Shown: piece by piece, positions 35,390 through 48,136 of the stretch
How the letters are laid out: every line of letters starts with the position of its first letter
Numbering within the stretch: the first letter of the stretch is position 1
From: Tamarix chinensis
Taxonomy: Eukaryota > Streptophyta > Magnoliopsida > Caryophyllales > Tamaricaceae
Length of the DNA: 64,000 nt
Assembly: GCA_030549775.1 (NCBI GenBank)
Contig: CM060174.1
Span: 100,146,132-100,210,131 of the forward strand
Reading direction: 5' to 3'
The notes under the pieces: generated by a model
What the model saw: the letters and a program-made list of their open reading frames with translations, nothing else
The model's database searches: none
Told to the model about the DNA's origin: nothing
Made by a program: the position numbers and the translations under genes

Positions 35390-36120
35390 AATTTCCCATT
35401 TGGTTGGTTAGATTACCGAATTGCTCCTTTTCCTTTATTAAAATTACTAAATTGCCCATTTAGTTGGATAAATTACCAAATTAACCTTCTATATTATCAT
35501 AATTACCAATTTGCCCTTTAGTTGGTTAAATAATTACCAATTTGCCTTATAGTTGTTTAAATTACCAAATTATCCTTCTTAATTATCAAAATTACCTAAT
35601 TACCCTTTAGTTAGTTAAATTACTAAATTGCCCTTCTCTATTACGTAATTACCAAGTTACTCCTTTTCAATTTTCACTTTACCCCCTTTACTTCTAAAAT
35701 TACCATTTTCCCTTTACTTCTAAAATTACCATTTTACCCCTTAACTTCCAAAATTACCATAACACCCCTTTCACTTATAAAATTACCATTCTGCCCTTTT
35801 ACATCCGAAATTACCATTTTACCTTTAATTACAAAATTACCATTTCACCCTTTAATTACTAAATTACTATTTTACCCTTTAATTACAAAATTACCATTTA
35901 ATCATAAAATTACCATTTTACACTTTAATTACAAAATTACCATTTTTTCCTTTAATTGCAAAATTACCATTTTGCCCTTTAATTATAAAATTACTAATTT
36001 ACCCTTTTAACTTACAGATTACCATTTTGCCCTTGCCTCCAAAATTACCATTTTACCTCTTACTTCTAAATTACCAATTTACCCTTTTCACTTACAAATT
36101 ACCATTTTTCCCCTTATTAC
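35390..36120. repeat. Short-period array of AAATTACCATTTTACCCTTT-type units
   Basis: Roughly 30 degenerate copies of a ~20-25 bp unit made of AAATTACC plus ATTTTACCCTTT or a variant. It is confined to this solo LTR. Shorter related runs appear in the copies near 31230 and 58920. Confidence 0.85.
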
Positions 36121-36433
36121 TCCACTTATATTAAATTATCATCACCACATGAAATATTAATATTAACCCAATTCTCATAATCCAACTCTACAACTATCAT
36201 ATTTAATTCAATACTCATTAACACCCATACTTATTAGGCCACATTCTTACACAAGACATATTACAAAAATACCCCAGGACTCACAATAAAATTAACCATG
36301 CATTAAAGATCACAATAGCATAATACAATATGGATAATACTTAACATTTTCATTGATATTAAAACTCTTACCTTAAATAATATTTTCATATATAGCATAT
36401 AATCTACATGCTTCCTTTTTATCAATCAACACA

Positions 36434-36434
36434 A

Positions 36435-36486
<52 letters not shown>
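36434..36486. repeat. (AT)n microsatellite
   Basis: Uninterrupted AT dinucleotide run of about 50 bp inside the 5.0-kb solo LTR. Confidence 0.95.
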
Positions 36487-36491
<5 letters not shown>

Positions 36492-38387
36492 TGAACAACA
36501 TATATCAAGCATAATAACATATTAAAAATCCTAATGTGCTAACATACGTTAATCCATGCATTTAAGTGGGGTTTAACAATTACCTTAATTCCCTCAAAAA
36601 CGAACCTTACCGGTATTCCGGTTAAATGTTCAAGCTTTGATTAGCAAAACCAATACATAAAAATAATATCAAGATTTATGATATTAGAAATAAGAAAAAC
36701 CAATCATAAAACTTTATAACACTTAATTAATCAAATACTTAACTTAAAATATTATTATACATTAAAATAATTAACAAAATAAACCAAGAAATGCAGCATG
36801 AGCTGCATGCAAAACAATAGGGTAGGGGCTAAAAAATGGCATAAGGAGAAGGAGAGAAAATTAATTTCAGGTTAGGATTTTTAGGCTAAGAAAAAGGGTA
36901 GATGGGGGAGGATTTGGGGCAAGGGAAGGGTGTAGGAGGGAAGAGGGGGTGTAGGTGGTGGTCGGGGATAGGTTGTTAACGACCAAGGGTGGCAGAGGCT
37001 GTGGCAGCAAAAGTGGCAGCCGAGGTGGGTCAAGACGGAGGGGGGCTGAGAAGGAAGGAAAAGGGAGGGGGAAAACAAAGTCCTGTGGGTGGTGGTTTCA
37101 GCCAAAGGAGGTTTGGGTGTGGTAGAGGGGGTTGTAGGGATTAGTTTGGTGGCTTAGGTGGTGGCAGAGGTAGCGGAGCGACGACGGAGAGAGGTGGTGC
37201 AGGGTGGTTGCCGATAAGGGAGAAAAAGAAGAGAAAAAGAAGAGGGGAGGAGGGAGGAGGGAGGAGGCTGCAGGGTGGCTCGAGGGTGTTGTGATGGTTC
37301 AGGGGTGACATAGAGGGTGGCACAGGTGGCTGGTGAGGTGGCGACAATGGCGGAACGGTGGCGGCGAAGCAAAACAAGGAGGATGAGGGAGGGAGAAGAT
37401 AGGATGGAAAAGAAGGTCGGGTAATGCATGGGAAGATCAAAAAATGGCAGAATGAGGGAGGGAAGGAAGAAGAAAAAGAAGAGGAAGAGAAAGGAGGGGA
37501 TAGGGGAGTTCGAGGGCGGCGGCAAGGTGGTAGGGGAATGGGAGTTGTAGGGAGAGGGAGGAGAAGAGAGGGGTATGGCAGGGCATGGAGGAGGGGAGAG
37601 AGAGATGATGGGGCAGGGATGGGGCAGAGAAATGGCGGGAGAGAGGGGAGAGAGAGAGAGAGAGATAGGGAGATCAATAGGGGGAGAGGGTTGCAGGTAG
37701 GGTGGCGGAGATGGCGGGGGCGGTTGAATTTGGCGCCGGGGAAAAAGGAAGAAGAAGAAAGAAAGAAGGGGGGAGGCTGGTGCATGCAGGCCGACCGAAG
37801 GGGAGAAGGACGCGACCCGGCCTGGTCGAGGAGAAAGGAAAGAAAAGGAAGGAGGGAGGGAGGTCGGGCTCGCGCGGGAAAGGAAGAAAAGAAAAAGGGG
37901 GTGGTCTGGGCTGACGACGCCAGAGAAGGAGAGGGAGGAGAAGAGAGATGGACCAGCGGCCCAACGCGCAGGAGTGAGGCGAGGCAGGCCAAGGCCGGCG
38001 GCCCAAGGGAAGGAAAAAGGAGAAGGAAAAGAAAAAAAAAGAAAAAGAAAAGGGAAAGGAAAAATGGGACAATTAAAATGATTTTATTTATAAAATAATA
38101 TAATGCAATATTTATGGATAATAAATTTATTTAATAATTTAATTTAAATATAAGGGTTTAAAAAGGATAATTTTAGTAAAATAATGGTTTGAAAAATGAT
38201 TTAAATAAAAAGAGTATGATAAAATAGCAAAATATTTATTTTAATTTATTAAATATTTATATCCAATTTTATATACTCAAAAATCAATAAAATAATTAAA
38301 TTAAATAGATTTAAAATTTAATTTATCTCAATTAAAAGTTATTTATTAAATTATAGGCTTTTTAAAAATTCGGGGGATTACAACTTT

Positions 38388-38652
38388 TGGTAAGAAGATT
38401 CAAATCCCCTAATAGAGAAGTTAGTTGATGCTACACCTACAATCAAATAGTCAGAACTTTCTTATAACGTTCTCAATCAATATTAACAATTTGTATTGTC
38501 TTCAGAATCCTTGATCACATTATGCTAGTATCTTTGGGTGATCCTCTCCAAGTGATGTTTAACCTATGAACCTCAGTTTTTGGTATGAAGGGATTCTATG
38601 TTGGAATGTGATTGATAACTATTAACCAACAAGATGAACTAGAGTCTCTACA
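38388..38652. other. Spacer between solo LTR and CACTA-2
   Basis: Unique-looking AT-rich sequence without an ORF. It is continuous with the sequence after 51608, where the ACA duplication marks the CACTA-2 insertion. No gene family recognised. Confidence 0.4.
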
Positions 38653-38760
38653 CACTACAGTAAATACGGCCGTTAGAAACATAAATTTAGCGATGGTTCT
38701 AAAACTGTTTGAAAAACGTAAAAAAGGGGAGCAATAGCGACGGTTTTAAACCGTCGCAAA
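38653..38760 (+). repeat. 5' terminus and subterminal repeats of CACTA-2
   Basis: The terminal CACTACAGTAAATAC is followed by two subterminal motifs, AGCGATGGTTCT near 38689 and the palindrome GCGACGGTTTTAAACCGTCGC near 38738. This end is much shorter than the right end. Confidence 0.8.
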
Positions 38761-38949
38761 ATGAAATCCCAAATTACTCCCGCTTATAACACATTCGCTC
38801 CATCTCCTGCGCGCACATATCCTAGGCCAAAATTAGTCGAGAGGAACGCGCGACAATATCTACCCCTGCTCGATCTCTCTCTGTCGATTTCGTCCGGCCG
38901 GCTGGGTGCTCGACGTTGGCTGTATTCTTCGCTCCGCCCTTCTCTTTTC

Positions 38950-39300
38950 TCGTTGCCGGCGCTGGTTGAAGCTCCCGGCGAAGCTTTGGAATTTTATGAA
39001 CAGGTTAAGTAGTTCGATTTTAACTTCCATTTTACTTGGTTTAATTTTAATTGCTGCTGAAATAATTGCTGTAAGCCTTGGATTTGTAGTTCTTCTCATT
39101 CCTAGTGGTGGTTGAAGCTCTCGGCGAAGCTTTAGACGGAAGTGTGAATAGGTTAGTTCGATTTTGACTTCCATTTTACTTAATTCGGTGTTAATTACTG
39201 CTAAATTAATTGCTGTAAGCCTTCGATTTGTAGTTCGTTTCGTTCTTGGTGCTGCTTGAAGCTCCCGCCGAAGGTGTGGACAGAAGTGTGAACGGGTTAG
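38950..39300 (+). repeat. ~145-bp tandem repeat in CACTA-2 leader
   Basis: TTGAAGCTCCCGGCGAAG or a variant recurs at 38966, 39112 and 39256 (spacing 146 and 144). Each copy also carries GTTCGATTTT, ACTTCCATTTTACTT and GTAAGCCTTxGATTTGTAGTTC. It begins in a CpG-rich stretch (38800-38990), in the same relative place as the GC-rich island of CACTA-1. No credible ORF spans it. Confidence 0.8.
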
Positions 39301-42300
39301 GTTGGTTTTTGCTAACTGTTTCTAAGTTTATCGAGCAAACTTGGTATTAGATGATTGTCGAACTCTTTTTGTGCAATTAATTTAGTCGGCAATAGATCTG
39401 GTTTTATATTGGAGAATTGTATATTGATATTTATATACATCATCATTTGATACCGCCATCAAAATGGTAGATTCTACAAGGCAGTTTAAAATTGGTTATT
39501 CTTTCTAAGCCATATCTAATTGGTGTGGTTAGAGAGGTGATGGGCGAGAAAATCTTGTCCTAGAAATACCTGGCATGACCAACAAGCGAAGTGAGCTACT
39601 TCCTGCTCCTAAGATCAATCCTGTCGTTAAAACGATCCCCAGCATTCTGTGTCTGACTTGCTTCTTCCTGTTCCTATCCCTGTCTGTTCACAGACAGTGA
39701 CACAGCTGGATTTCACTTTACAAGCATATAGTGCCAATGCTTTAATATGAAAATCTGATAGGCTCGATCTTATCACAACATTTCATTTTCTCTACTTCCC
39801 TGTCTTCTACTTTAATCTATCATTTTTTAATTGTCTTTGCAGCTTTATTTATGTGAGTTTTATTGGTTGATCAGGTTGAGAAGCGATCGTATCCAGAATG
39901 TGCAGGAGAGAAAAGCCCTTGTGTACCAAGTGAGTGTGTGGGATTGAGAGAAACGTATTTCAATTGCAAAAGAGGCCAGGTACCGTACGTTCCCGCCCTT
40001 CTGAGAATATCCTTTATATGTTCTATAGTGATTTAGTGCTATTTGCTTTTAGCAACACATATTTGTTGTATAGGTGAATTGATTTGTAAGCTTCTAGTGT
40101 CATGATGAAGGCTTGGAATATTTATTCTTTATATGGTTATAGAGATTTAATACTATATGCTTTTGGCAACAAATATTTCCTGTATATGTGCATTGATTTC
40201 TTAACTTCTAGTGTCATGATGAAGGTTGGGAATATTCTGTCTTTATTCTATTAGTTTGTCTGAAATTATGAATTTGTGAATGCAATGTAAGTTCCCTTTA
40301 TTGCAATATTCATGAAAATTAAGCACCTAAAAGATGAAAACTTTATAAAGGTTCCAATATTGTGATAGAGGGAGTATAGTGGGATATGGCAGGTATGTCA
40401 TTGTAATTGCAATATTATCCTTTTGGATTGTTTACCACTTGTTTGGAACTACTAAAAAGAACTAGTTTTAGCCATAATCACTTTATTTAAGAAAAAATTA
40501 GGCTAAAAGTTTTCCAAACAGTAATTTTTAGATAATTATTTTTTATATGTAGTTCCAGACAAGAGGTTAGTGGTTGATGCAGATTTTGAGATGAAATACT
40601 GAGCCATATCCAAAAAATTAAGAAAGCTCATGAGTTATTAACAGAAGTACAGAAGTAGCTAGAAACTTCCAACCTTACCCTACCTTACCTTACTATGACT
40701 GTAGCTATTGAAATATCTGGAGCGAATTTTCCATGAAATTACACTTCTCACGAATTTACTGCCAGAGAATTAATTACTAAATGATGTGTTTGGTTTATAC
40801 TGAAAAAGTAGAAGAGGAAATTACTTGTACTTTTATTTTTAATAATTACGTGTGAGATATGAAGTTCTACTTCCTATGGTATTACTCAGTAAATAGGTTT
40901 TCATTAGCTGAGGAAATGGGAGGGTCAAATGGGTAGTGACACTTGCTTTTGACTTATTTACTTACTTTAAAGCAAACAAGCTTAAATTTGGTAATTCCTA
41001 GGAAGTGTAAATTTCTCAAATAACTATGTACCAAACGATACCTATATCTATCTGCATACCTTATGCTAGCAACAACATCTGTTACTTTTCCATACTGTGA
41101 AACTAATTTGGAAGTGAACGATGAAAACCCTTACATGTACATCAACTACATTCCATTTAAGGTTCTTAACAACCAATATTCATGGGTTAGCATGTGAAAT
41201 ACAAAAATCATGATGAGAGTCTCAATAAAATTATGCTTGCACTTTATTAACTTAATAATAGCTAGGAAATCATACCTCATATTCTCTTCATGCTAGGCCA
41301 TTATGCAAACAACTTATACATCATATTATGCATGATAATGTTGTCAAGATGCTTAGAATAGCAAGGTCGGATACTAAATCTTAATCATACCCATTAGGCT
41401 TTTGCACACAAAATTTTTGGTTAGACGTCTTACCACTTCTTTCATTTAGTTCAAGTAAACTTTCATCTATAATAATCATAATTCCACATAACTACTAAAC
41501 ATACACTATACTTACCCATACAATTTTCCATAAAAATATGAAAGATAATGGTTTACTTTAAAAGAAATTAGCAAGGCCACCTAAAGCAAAAGTCTTTGAA
41601 AATCAAACCCTTTCAACACTTGAGCACCTTTTAGGAAAGCAAGATTAAAACTTGGTAAACTTTTAAAATCATAAAAAAAATCCAATAAAGGGTGGATAAC
41701 AAGGAGAGGGAATTGAAGTCAACAATATTCAATGGTTGCAGGGATGAATTAATGGCTTAGAAATCTAGTGGAAGAGAGAGAGAAAGAAGAAGAAGACAAA
41801 TGAGATGAAGTCATGAAAGTGACTTATTAAAAATTACCTCTCTACAAATCCATTGAAAATCCTTAAAACATATTAGGCATGTATAAATTATTTGGAAAAA
41901 AATCATAAACAAACTACTTAGAACATAATCATGATGCAACAAAATTTTTGGGGAAATATTTACATTGAAAATTGAGCCCAAGGAATAACCAACTCAATTA
42001 AACTAGCCTTAACGACTCAATCGGTTTATAGAGTTTCAAAACTCAAATTTAAGGAACAAACCAATAGTTTGGGAATCAAAGTACCCACTACCCAATACAT
42101 GCTAAAAGGTTACACCTTGTACAACATGATCCTTAAACAGATAGTAATATTTTCATAGTCGTATATGGGAATATCTTTGATCCAAATATAGTAATGATGT
42201 GATTTTTTCTTCTATTCCAGTCATTTTTTGATAATTATTTGATAAAGTAGAACCATTTATGACTGAAGATTAGTATCTCTCAATTAGCAATACTAAGTTA

Positions 42301-42452
42301 TGGAAACTATGGCAAGCATATTTGTTATTCTATATGGCACTTCATGAACACTTTACCTTTTAAAATCGAAGGAGGGGGGATTACAACATTAAATTTGTTA
42401 CTTAATTTGTTGTTGTTTTAAATGCTCAAGTATATTTGAAATATAATTTCTC
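39301..42452 (+). other. 5' non-coding region of CACTA-2
   Basis: About 3.1 kb of AT-rich sequence before the transposase. It holds no convincing ORF. TGACGACCAACA-like or other known motifs were not found. Exon-like, GC-balanced sequence lies at about 39880-39990. A short MITE occupies 40438-40563. Near 40060-40260 a ~120-bp block is duplicated, each copy with TTCTAGTGTCATGATGAAGG. Confidence 0.45.
40438..40563. mobile_element. Short MITE inside CACTA-2
   Basis: 126 bp bounded by CTTGTTTGGAACTAC and GTAGTTCCAGACAAG, a 15-bp inverted repeat with one mismatch. Interior AT-rich. No clear target duplication, so the superfamily is undecided. Confidence 0.55.
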
Positions 42453-45400
42453 ATGGATAAAAGTTGGATAAATTGTAATAGGACCAGTCCTGAGTTTCTA
42501 GCGGGATTTGATAGTTTTTTTAAGCTTGCAACTTCTAAAGCTGCTATAAATGGAGAAATTTGGTGTCCATGTCGAAAGTGTCATACAGATATCGTAATCC
42601 CGTTGATGTTGTCACTGCTCATGTTATGAAGAATGATTTTAGAAAAAAATATACCAATTGGGTTCTTCATGGGGAACCAATATTTGTCCCTATTAATGAT
42701 GTTAACGTTCGACATGGAAGTATGGATGAAATTAGGCCAAGTTTTGGTGATAGTACTCAAATTCCGACCTTGGTGAGTGATGCATTTGGGGTATTTGATC
42801 AATCCTCAACTGAAAATTATACAGTTGAATGCTCAATTCTATTTCAGACTACATTCAACGAGAATTCCCATGATTGTGATGTTTTACCTGAAGGCCAACC
42901 AAGCAGTTGTCGTAGTGAGGAAGAGGTTCATTTTCATAAAGTAATGAAGCAATGTGAGGAAGAATTATATCTAGGGTGCAATAATTATTCGAAGCTTTCT
43001 TTCATTTTGCATTTGTGTCATTTGAAAATCATGAATGGTTGGTCTTCAAAGTCTTTTACCATGTTGCTTGAATTGTTATCCAATGAATTTCCTATGTTGT
43101 CTTCATTTCCATCATCTTGGTATAAAGCAAAAAAATTGATCAATGAATTGGGTCTTGGATATGAAAAGATCCATGCATGTCCAAATGATTGCATGTTATA
43201 TTGGAATGATGGAAGAAATGATCAGACAATGCTAGATAAATGTTTGGTGTGTAACACTTCTCGTTGGGGGAATCCAATTTAAGTAGGGTGCAATAATGAA
43301 GGTGAACAAGAGTCTAATAGAAGGAAAAAGCTTAAGAAAGTTCTACGGTATTTTCCATTAATTCCAAGGCTAAAAAGAATATACATGTCATCAAAGATGG
43401 CTGCAGATATGAGATGGCATGATAGAAATCGTGTGAAGGATGGAAAATTAAGACATCCAGCTGATGGTTTGGCTTAGAAAGATATTGATTCCCGTTATCC
43501 AGATTTTTCTCTCGATCCTCGCAATGTTCGTCTTAGACTTGCTAGTGATGGGTTTAATCCTTTTTGAACGTTGAGCACAAATCATAGCACATGGCCTGTA
43601 TTATTAGTTCCTTATAATCTCCTACCGTGGTTGTGTATGAAACAAACATCACTTATTTTGTCTATGATTATTCCAGGGGAGAAGATGCATATTTGCAACC
43701 TCTAGTACATGAGTTAAGGAAGTTGTGGGAGGGTGTTAATGCTTTTGATGCAGCTTCTATGCAAAACTTTCAACTGCGGGCCACTCTTATGTGGACTATA
43801 AACGATTTTTCAGCATATGCAAATTTATCTAGGTGGAGTACAAAGGGTGCTCTTGCTTGTCCTTTTTGTGCAAGTGCTACTTCTTCAAGATGGCTGAAGT
43901 TTGGTAAGAAGTTTTGTTATATGAGGCATCGTAGGTGGTTACTGGATGATCACATATTTCGCTTTGAAGCTTCACAATTTGATGGAACAATAGAGTTTGA
44001 CAAGGCTCCAACTACACCATCCGGAATTACTATTCGTAGGCAGGTGGATGGCCTCAATCATGTTTATGGGAAGTTTTCAGATCGATCTACAAGATCTGCT
44101 GATACATCGGTTGAGAGGCGTGAAGAACCAATTTTTGAGGACACAGATGATGATAATGATGATGAGGAGTATATTTTACTTGATAGGCCCATGCAACATA
44201 ATTGGAAGAAAAGAAGTATTTTCTTTGATCTTCCCTATTGTCAACACAACCTCATTCGTCACAATTTAGATGTAATGCATATAGAGAAAAACATATGTGA
44301 TAATTTATTAGGAACTTTCTTGGGTATTGATAGGAAGTCAAAAGACAATCATCAAGCACGCATGGATCTTCAGGATATTGGGATACGACCAGATCTACAC
44401 CCGATTGAGTTGCCAAATAACAAGTATCTCTTGCCTAATGCTTCTTATACGATGAATGCTACTGACAAGGTCCGCTTCTTATCAGTTTTGCAGAAGATTA
44501 AAGTTTCTGATGGATATGCATCTGACATCTCGAGATGTGTTAGTTTGAAAGACAAGAGATTGTTCAATCTTAAACGTCGTGATGGTCATATTTTAATGCA
44601 ATATTTGCTCCCCATTGCATTAAGAGCATCCATGTGTACTGAGGTTGTTGGAGTTATCTCAGACTTATCATTGTTTTTCAAATCCATATGTAGTAATTAG
44701 CTGGACTTGCAAGAGCTTGATAATTTGCAACAACATGTTGTTCTAACATTATGCCGCATGGAAAAGATTTTTCCACCAATTTTTTTTTACAAGCATGGTT
44801 CATTTGATTGTACATCTTCCATAGCAAGTGAAGTGTATCAGCCCAGTTCACTACACTTGGATGTTTCCCATTGAACGGTGAGAACATTTGTACTTACTTT
44901 GTCTATGACTAAGCTTAGTGCTACTATAATTTATATAATGATTACAAATATGTGGCTTCATTGTTTTATTTTATAGGGACCTAGTACGATTAAAATCATA
45001 CGTGCGGAATAGAGCTCGTCCTGAGGGTTCTATAGCAGAGGGATACAACATCCATGAATGTTTAACATTCTGTTCACGTTATTTTGGCGATGTTGAGACT
45101 TTATTTAATCGAGTACCACGGAATTATGAATTTGTTCAAGATGTTGACAAGTATTTGTTCAATACCGGAGGATGACCTTTAGGGAAGATTCATCGCCTCA
45201 ACTTGGATGATTTGAGTATTAAGCAAGCTCATCGTTATGTGTTGATCCAACATCATTATTTTGACACTTATTTTAGGTAATATTATATGTACCATAATAG
45301 TTATGCAACTTTATTAAATTAATGTATAAATTTTTTTATAGTTTTTAATGCTCTTATATGGCATAGAGATTTTATAAGTGAAAAGCGTCGGACCAATAGG

Positions 45401-46169
45401 GGTATTAGGCCTAATGAGAATACCGAGAAGAAGTGGGTAGTCGAATAATTTTCTTAATGGCTTTAATCAAATGTAGTTTTAACAATACATAGAGCAACCG
45501 TCTTTTATTATATGAGCATATGTGTTATAATGCATACTATAAAAGCTGTAATCTTTTATGCTATTTTAGGGACAAGACATTGATGATGGCACAGAAGATG
45601 GGAAAATTTGGAAGGCTTTGGCACGATGACCTAATAAATTAGTTAAACGGATGAGTTCATTTATCACGAGAGGATTCAGATTTCACAAAAAAAACCGTGA
45701 TGAGAGGAGGAAAACTCAAAATTCTGGGGTGCTGGTAATTGCAGATGGAATGAAACATTATGGGAAGATAAGAGATATTTATGAATTGGATTACTATGGT
45801 AGTTGTCGAGTTGTATTATTTTGTTGTGATTGGGTAAACATTAATTCAGGTAGAGGGTTGAAGCAAGATAACAATGGATTTACTTTAGTAAATTTCAATC
45901 ACTTGATACATACGGGAAAGGCAATAAAAGATGATCCATTCATTCTTGCATCTCAAGCAACTCAAGTTTTTTATGTGAAAGATGGGAAACAAGAAGAGTG
46001 GTCTCATATAGTTGAAACAAAACCAAGGGACAACTATCAAATGGGAACATGTGCACAAGAAGAAAATGAAGATGAAGATGATCATCTCTATCCCCAATCT
46101 GTTCCTTGTACTTCCATTAATACTTTTGATGATGTAACATATTTAGCTAGGACTAATATGGATGAGTAG
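42453..46169 (+). pseudogene. Degenerate TNP2-like transposase of CACTA-2
   Basis: The reading starts at 42453 with MDKSWINCNRTSPEF (transposase-associated domain, with CPCRKC). A 1-base frameshift near 42590 moves it to the frame of HVMKNDFRKKYTNWVLHGEP. Stops interrupt it at 43280-43282 (after RWGNPI), at about 43474 and at about 43565. About 8 residues of the expected PGPKSPGND block are missing near 43677. From 43627 the core is open again: LMWTINDFSAYANLSRWSTKG, IRHNLDVMHIEKNICDNLLG. It then stops at 44698-44700. A damaged DUF4218 region follows (44750-44860; RNRARPEGSIAEGY at about 45005), with a stop near 45173. The DUF4216 part is open at 45651-46169 (RGFRFHKKNRDERRKTQNSG, FILASQATQVFYV). 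Domain order matches CACTA-1, but this copy is dead. Confidence 0.88.
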
Positions 46170-46332
46170 TTTTAGACTACAAAAATAAATAAAAAATGTA
46201 TGTACTACTTTTTATTGCAATTTATTTTTGCTGAATCTACTTCATATTTTGTTATTACTAATGTTTTGCTTTTATCCTTGATGTTTTTGCTAACTGTTTA
46301 TGAGTATGGTGTAGATCATTTGTTTTGTAGTC

Positions 46333-48136
46333 ATGTATCGTTCAAGGAAAGCTACAAGGAATTTGACATATGATCCACATGCATCTTCTTGTTGCACATC
46401 ATCGAATGTTAGTCCCTCTTTTAGACGTGTGACAGGAGGCACCACTTTACCTATTTCAACAAATAGTCAACCATGTGGTCAAGCGTTTGTTGATACATCG
46501 GTTGAGAGGTCTCCATCTATTCATTCACCGCTTACACCAGATAGTGTTACACAAAAAATTCAAGTCCATGAGGAGCAACTTCACGAGGATGATACACCAA
46601 GTGCAGTTGGTGGTAGTGGTGGTGTTAGAGGCAAGATTATTAAAGATTTTGTCGAATTTATTGGTAACGGTGGCTTATTACTAAATATTTTTTTATTCAT
46701 TCAATTCTTTATATCGTCACTAACTAATTTCAAATTTATTGTTTAGATGTTGAGGGAAATAGAACACGAAGATATGGTGAAATCTCGCCAGCAGATATTT
46801 GGGATCTTAATGGTCCTGAGAAGATGGTAGTGGATGTTAATGACATGTATCAACCAATTAGAAGGTCTGGACATATCTTCAACCGTTGGTTAGCAGACCT
46901 AGCAGATAGACCAGAATTGTGCCCGTACCATAAGAAAGATTGGCGTAAAGTGAATAAAGCAACCAAAGAGGAATTGAAGACAAGAGTTCGGGTACTTCAT
47001 AGATATATATTCATTATAGTAATATTATTTATATTTTTCTTGTCATTTTCGTAATCTTATTTTTGTTGCCATGGTAGGCAAAGTTTCATCTTCCTCCTAG
47101 GAGTATGATGGACAAATATTTTTTGAGTAACCTTGGAATCAGAGTTAGAAGTAAGAGGAGTGAGTTGAAGGCTAAATATTGTCCACCCGGTGCTACAATC
47201 GATCAGGTGCTAGAAAAATGGAATGTCCCCAAAATTCCTAAGGAGCAATGGTATGAAATGGTTGAGTATTGGTTCTCTAATGATGGAAAGGTACAATATC
47301 AGACTAAGCATTTTTCTTCTATTTTTGAAAATGAATAGATAGTTATATATTTATTTTGGTATAAGGATGCTTCTAAGCGAGGAGAAGAGGCAATAATTGA
47401 AGCATCCCATTTCCATACACGTGGAACAAAAAGCTTTGCTATTGCTAGAGATGAATATGTAAGTAATCCATGACATGCATAATATATAATAATGGTAGTT
47501 AAATGTCTTTATACTATTTATTTGACTTTATTTAATCATTCATATAAGGTCTAATGGTCGAGAGCCTAGTGACGTTGATATGTTTATACTTAATCATAAG
47601 CGTCGTGATGGAAGCTATTCAAGATATTCCAAGTCCAAGGAATTTGTGGTATGGAGTTATATATTTACATAATAACATCATTATTCTTTGGTTTATCTCA
47701 ATTTAGCCCTTTATTCTTTTTATTTGTCCTAACATAGGATGAAGCTATGGCTTATATAAAAGAAAAAACCGGGCACTCTGAATTGTCAGAAAATACCAGT
47801 GAGGCGGAAAAGGAGGCCGTTCTTTCTTTATATGGAAAGAATCATAGCGGTAGAGCAGTCGGTTATGGGCATGGTGCCACACCCTCTAAGCTAGAGATGT
47901 GTAACAAGAGTGTAGGTCGATCCAATCTTGAAATAGAAAGGCTAAATAAGGAACTAGCTGCCGCAAAAGAAGAAGCAACTACTGCAAGAGAAGAAGTAGC
48001 TACTACTAAAGATCAACTTTAGAAAACTAAAGAACAGTTAGCTGCCACTAGAGCAGAGGTAACTGCCAACAAAAAAGAGTTGGATGTATTTATGGCTCGA
48101 GTCAATCAGTGGATGGGAAGAACAAGCACTACATAG
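46333..48136 (+). pseudogene. Transposase_24 (TNPA/Ptta-type) gene of CACTA-2, two lesions
   Basis: Inferred exons are 46333-46663, 46747-46991, 47078-47290, 47366-47458, 47549-47648 and 47738-48136. They begin MYRSRKATRNLTYDP and include RSGHIFNRWLADLADRP, KKDWRKVNK, a WNVPKIPKEQWYEMVEYWF segment, RGTKSFAIARDEY, SNGREPSDVDMFILNHKRRD, then MAYIKEKTGHSELSE. A coiled coil follows (IERLNKELAAAKEEATTARE). This is the domain order of Transposase_24 (PF03004). Two defects are visible. Exon 5 is out of phase by one base, so it would open with a stop. TAG at 48020-48022 cuts the coiled coil before the natural end at 48134-48136. Otherwise well preserved, unlike the neighbouring transposase. Presumed role: binding subterminal repeats. 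Confidence 0.8.

Larger units (their letters stand above)
33383..38382 (+). mobile_element. Solo LTR of long LTR family, 5.0 kb
   Basis: 5,000 bp from TGTAACACCTCC at 33383 to GGGGGATTACA at 38382, with an exact 5-bp duplication ACTTT (33378-33382 and 38383-38387). The ends form a short TG..CA inverted repeat typical of LTRs. No internal retroelement genes or second LTR are present, so this is a solo LTR. In order it contains an ACCGGT repeat block (34110-34470), a region matching the other copies (34720-35300), an AATTACC array (35390-36120), an (AT)n run, and a purine-rich block (36840-38060). The frames in the purine-rich block are compositional. Confidence 0.88.

Noticed and set aside
37141..37992. 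283-codon Pro/Ser-rich open frame on the minus strand, with overlapping frames on both strands
   Set aside because: It lies inside a solo LTR in a purine-rich block. Several frames on both strands are open at once because of composition; there is no domain and related frames in other copies are not conserved.
33383..38382. Full-length LTR retrotransposon
   Set aside because: The two ends are not direct repeats of each other and no gag-pol, primer-binding site or second LTR was seen. A solo LTR fits better.
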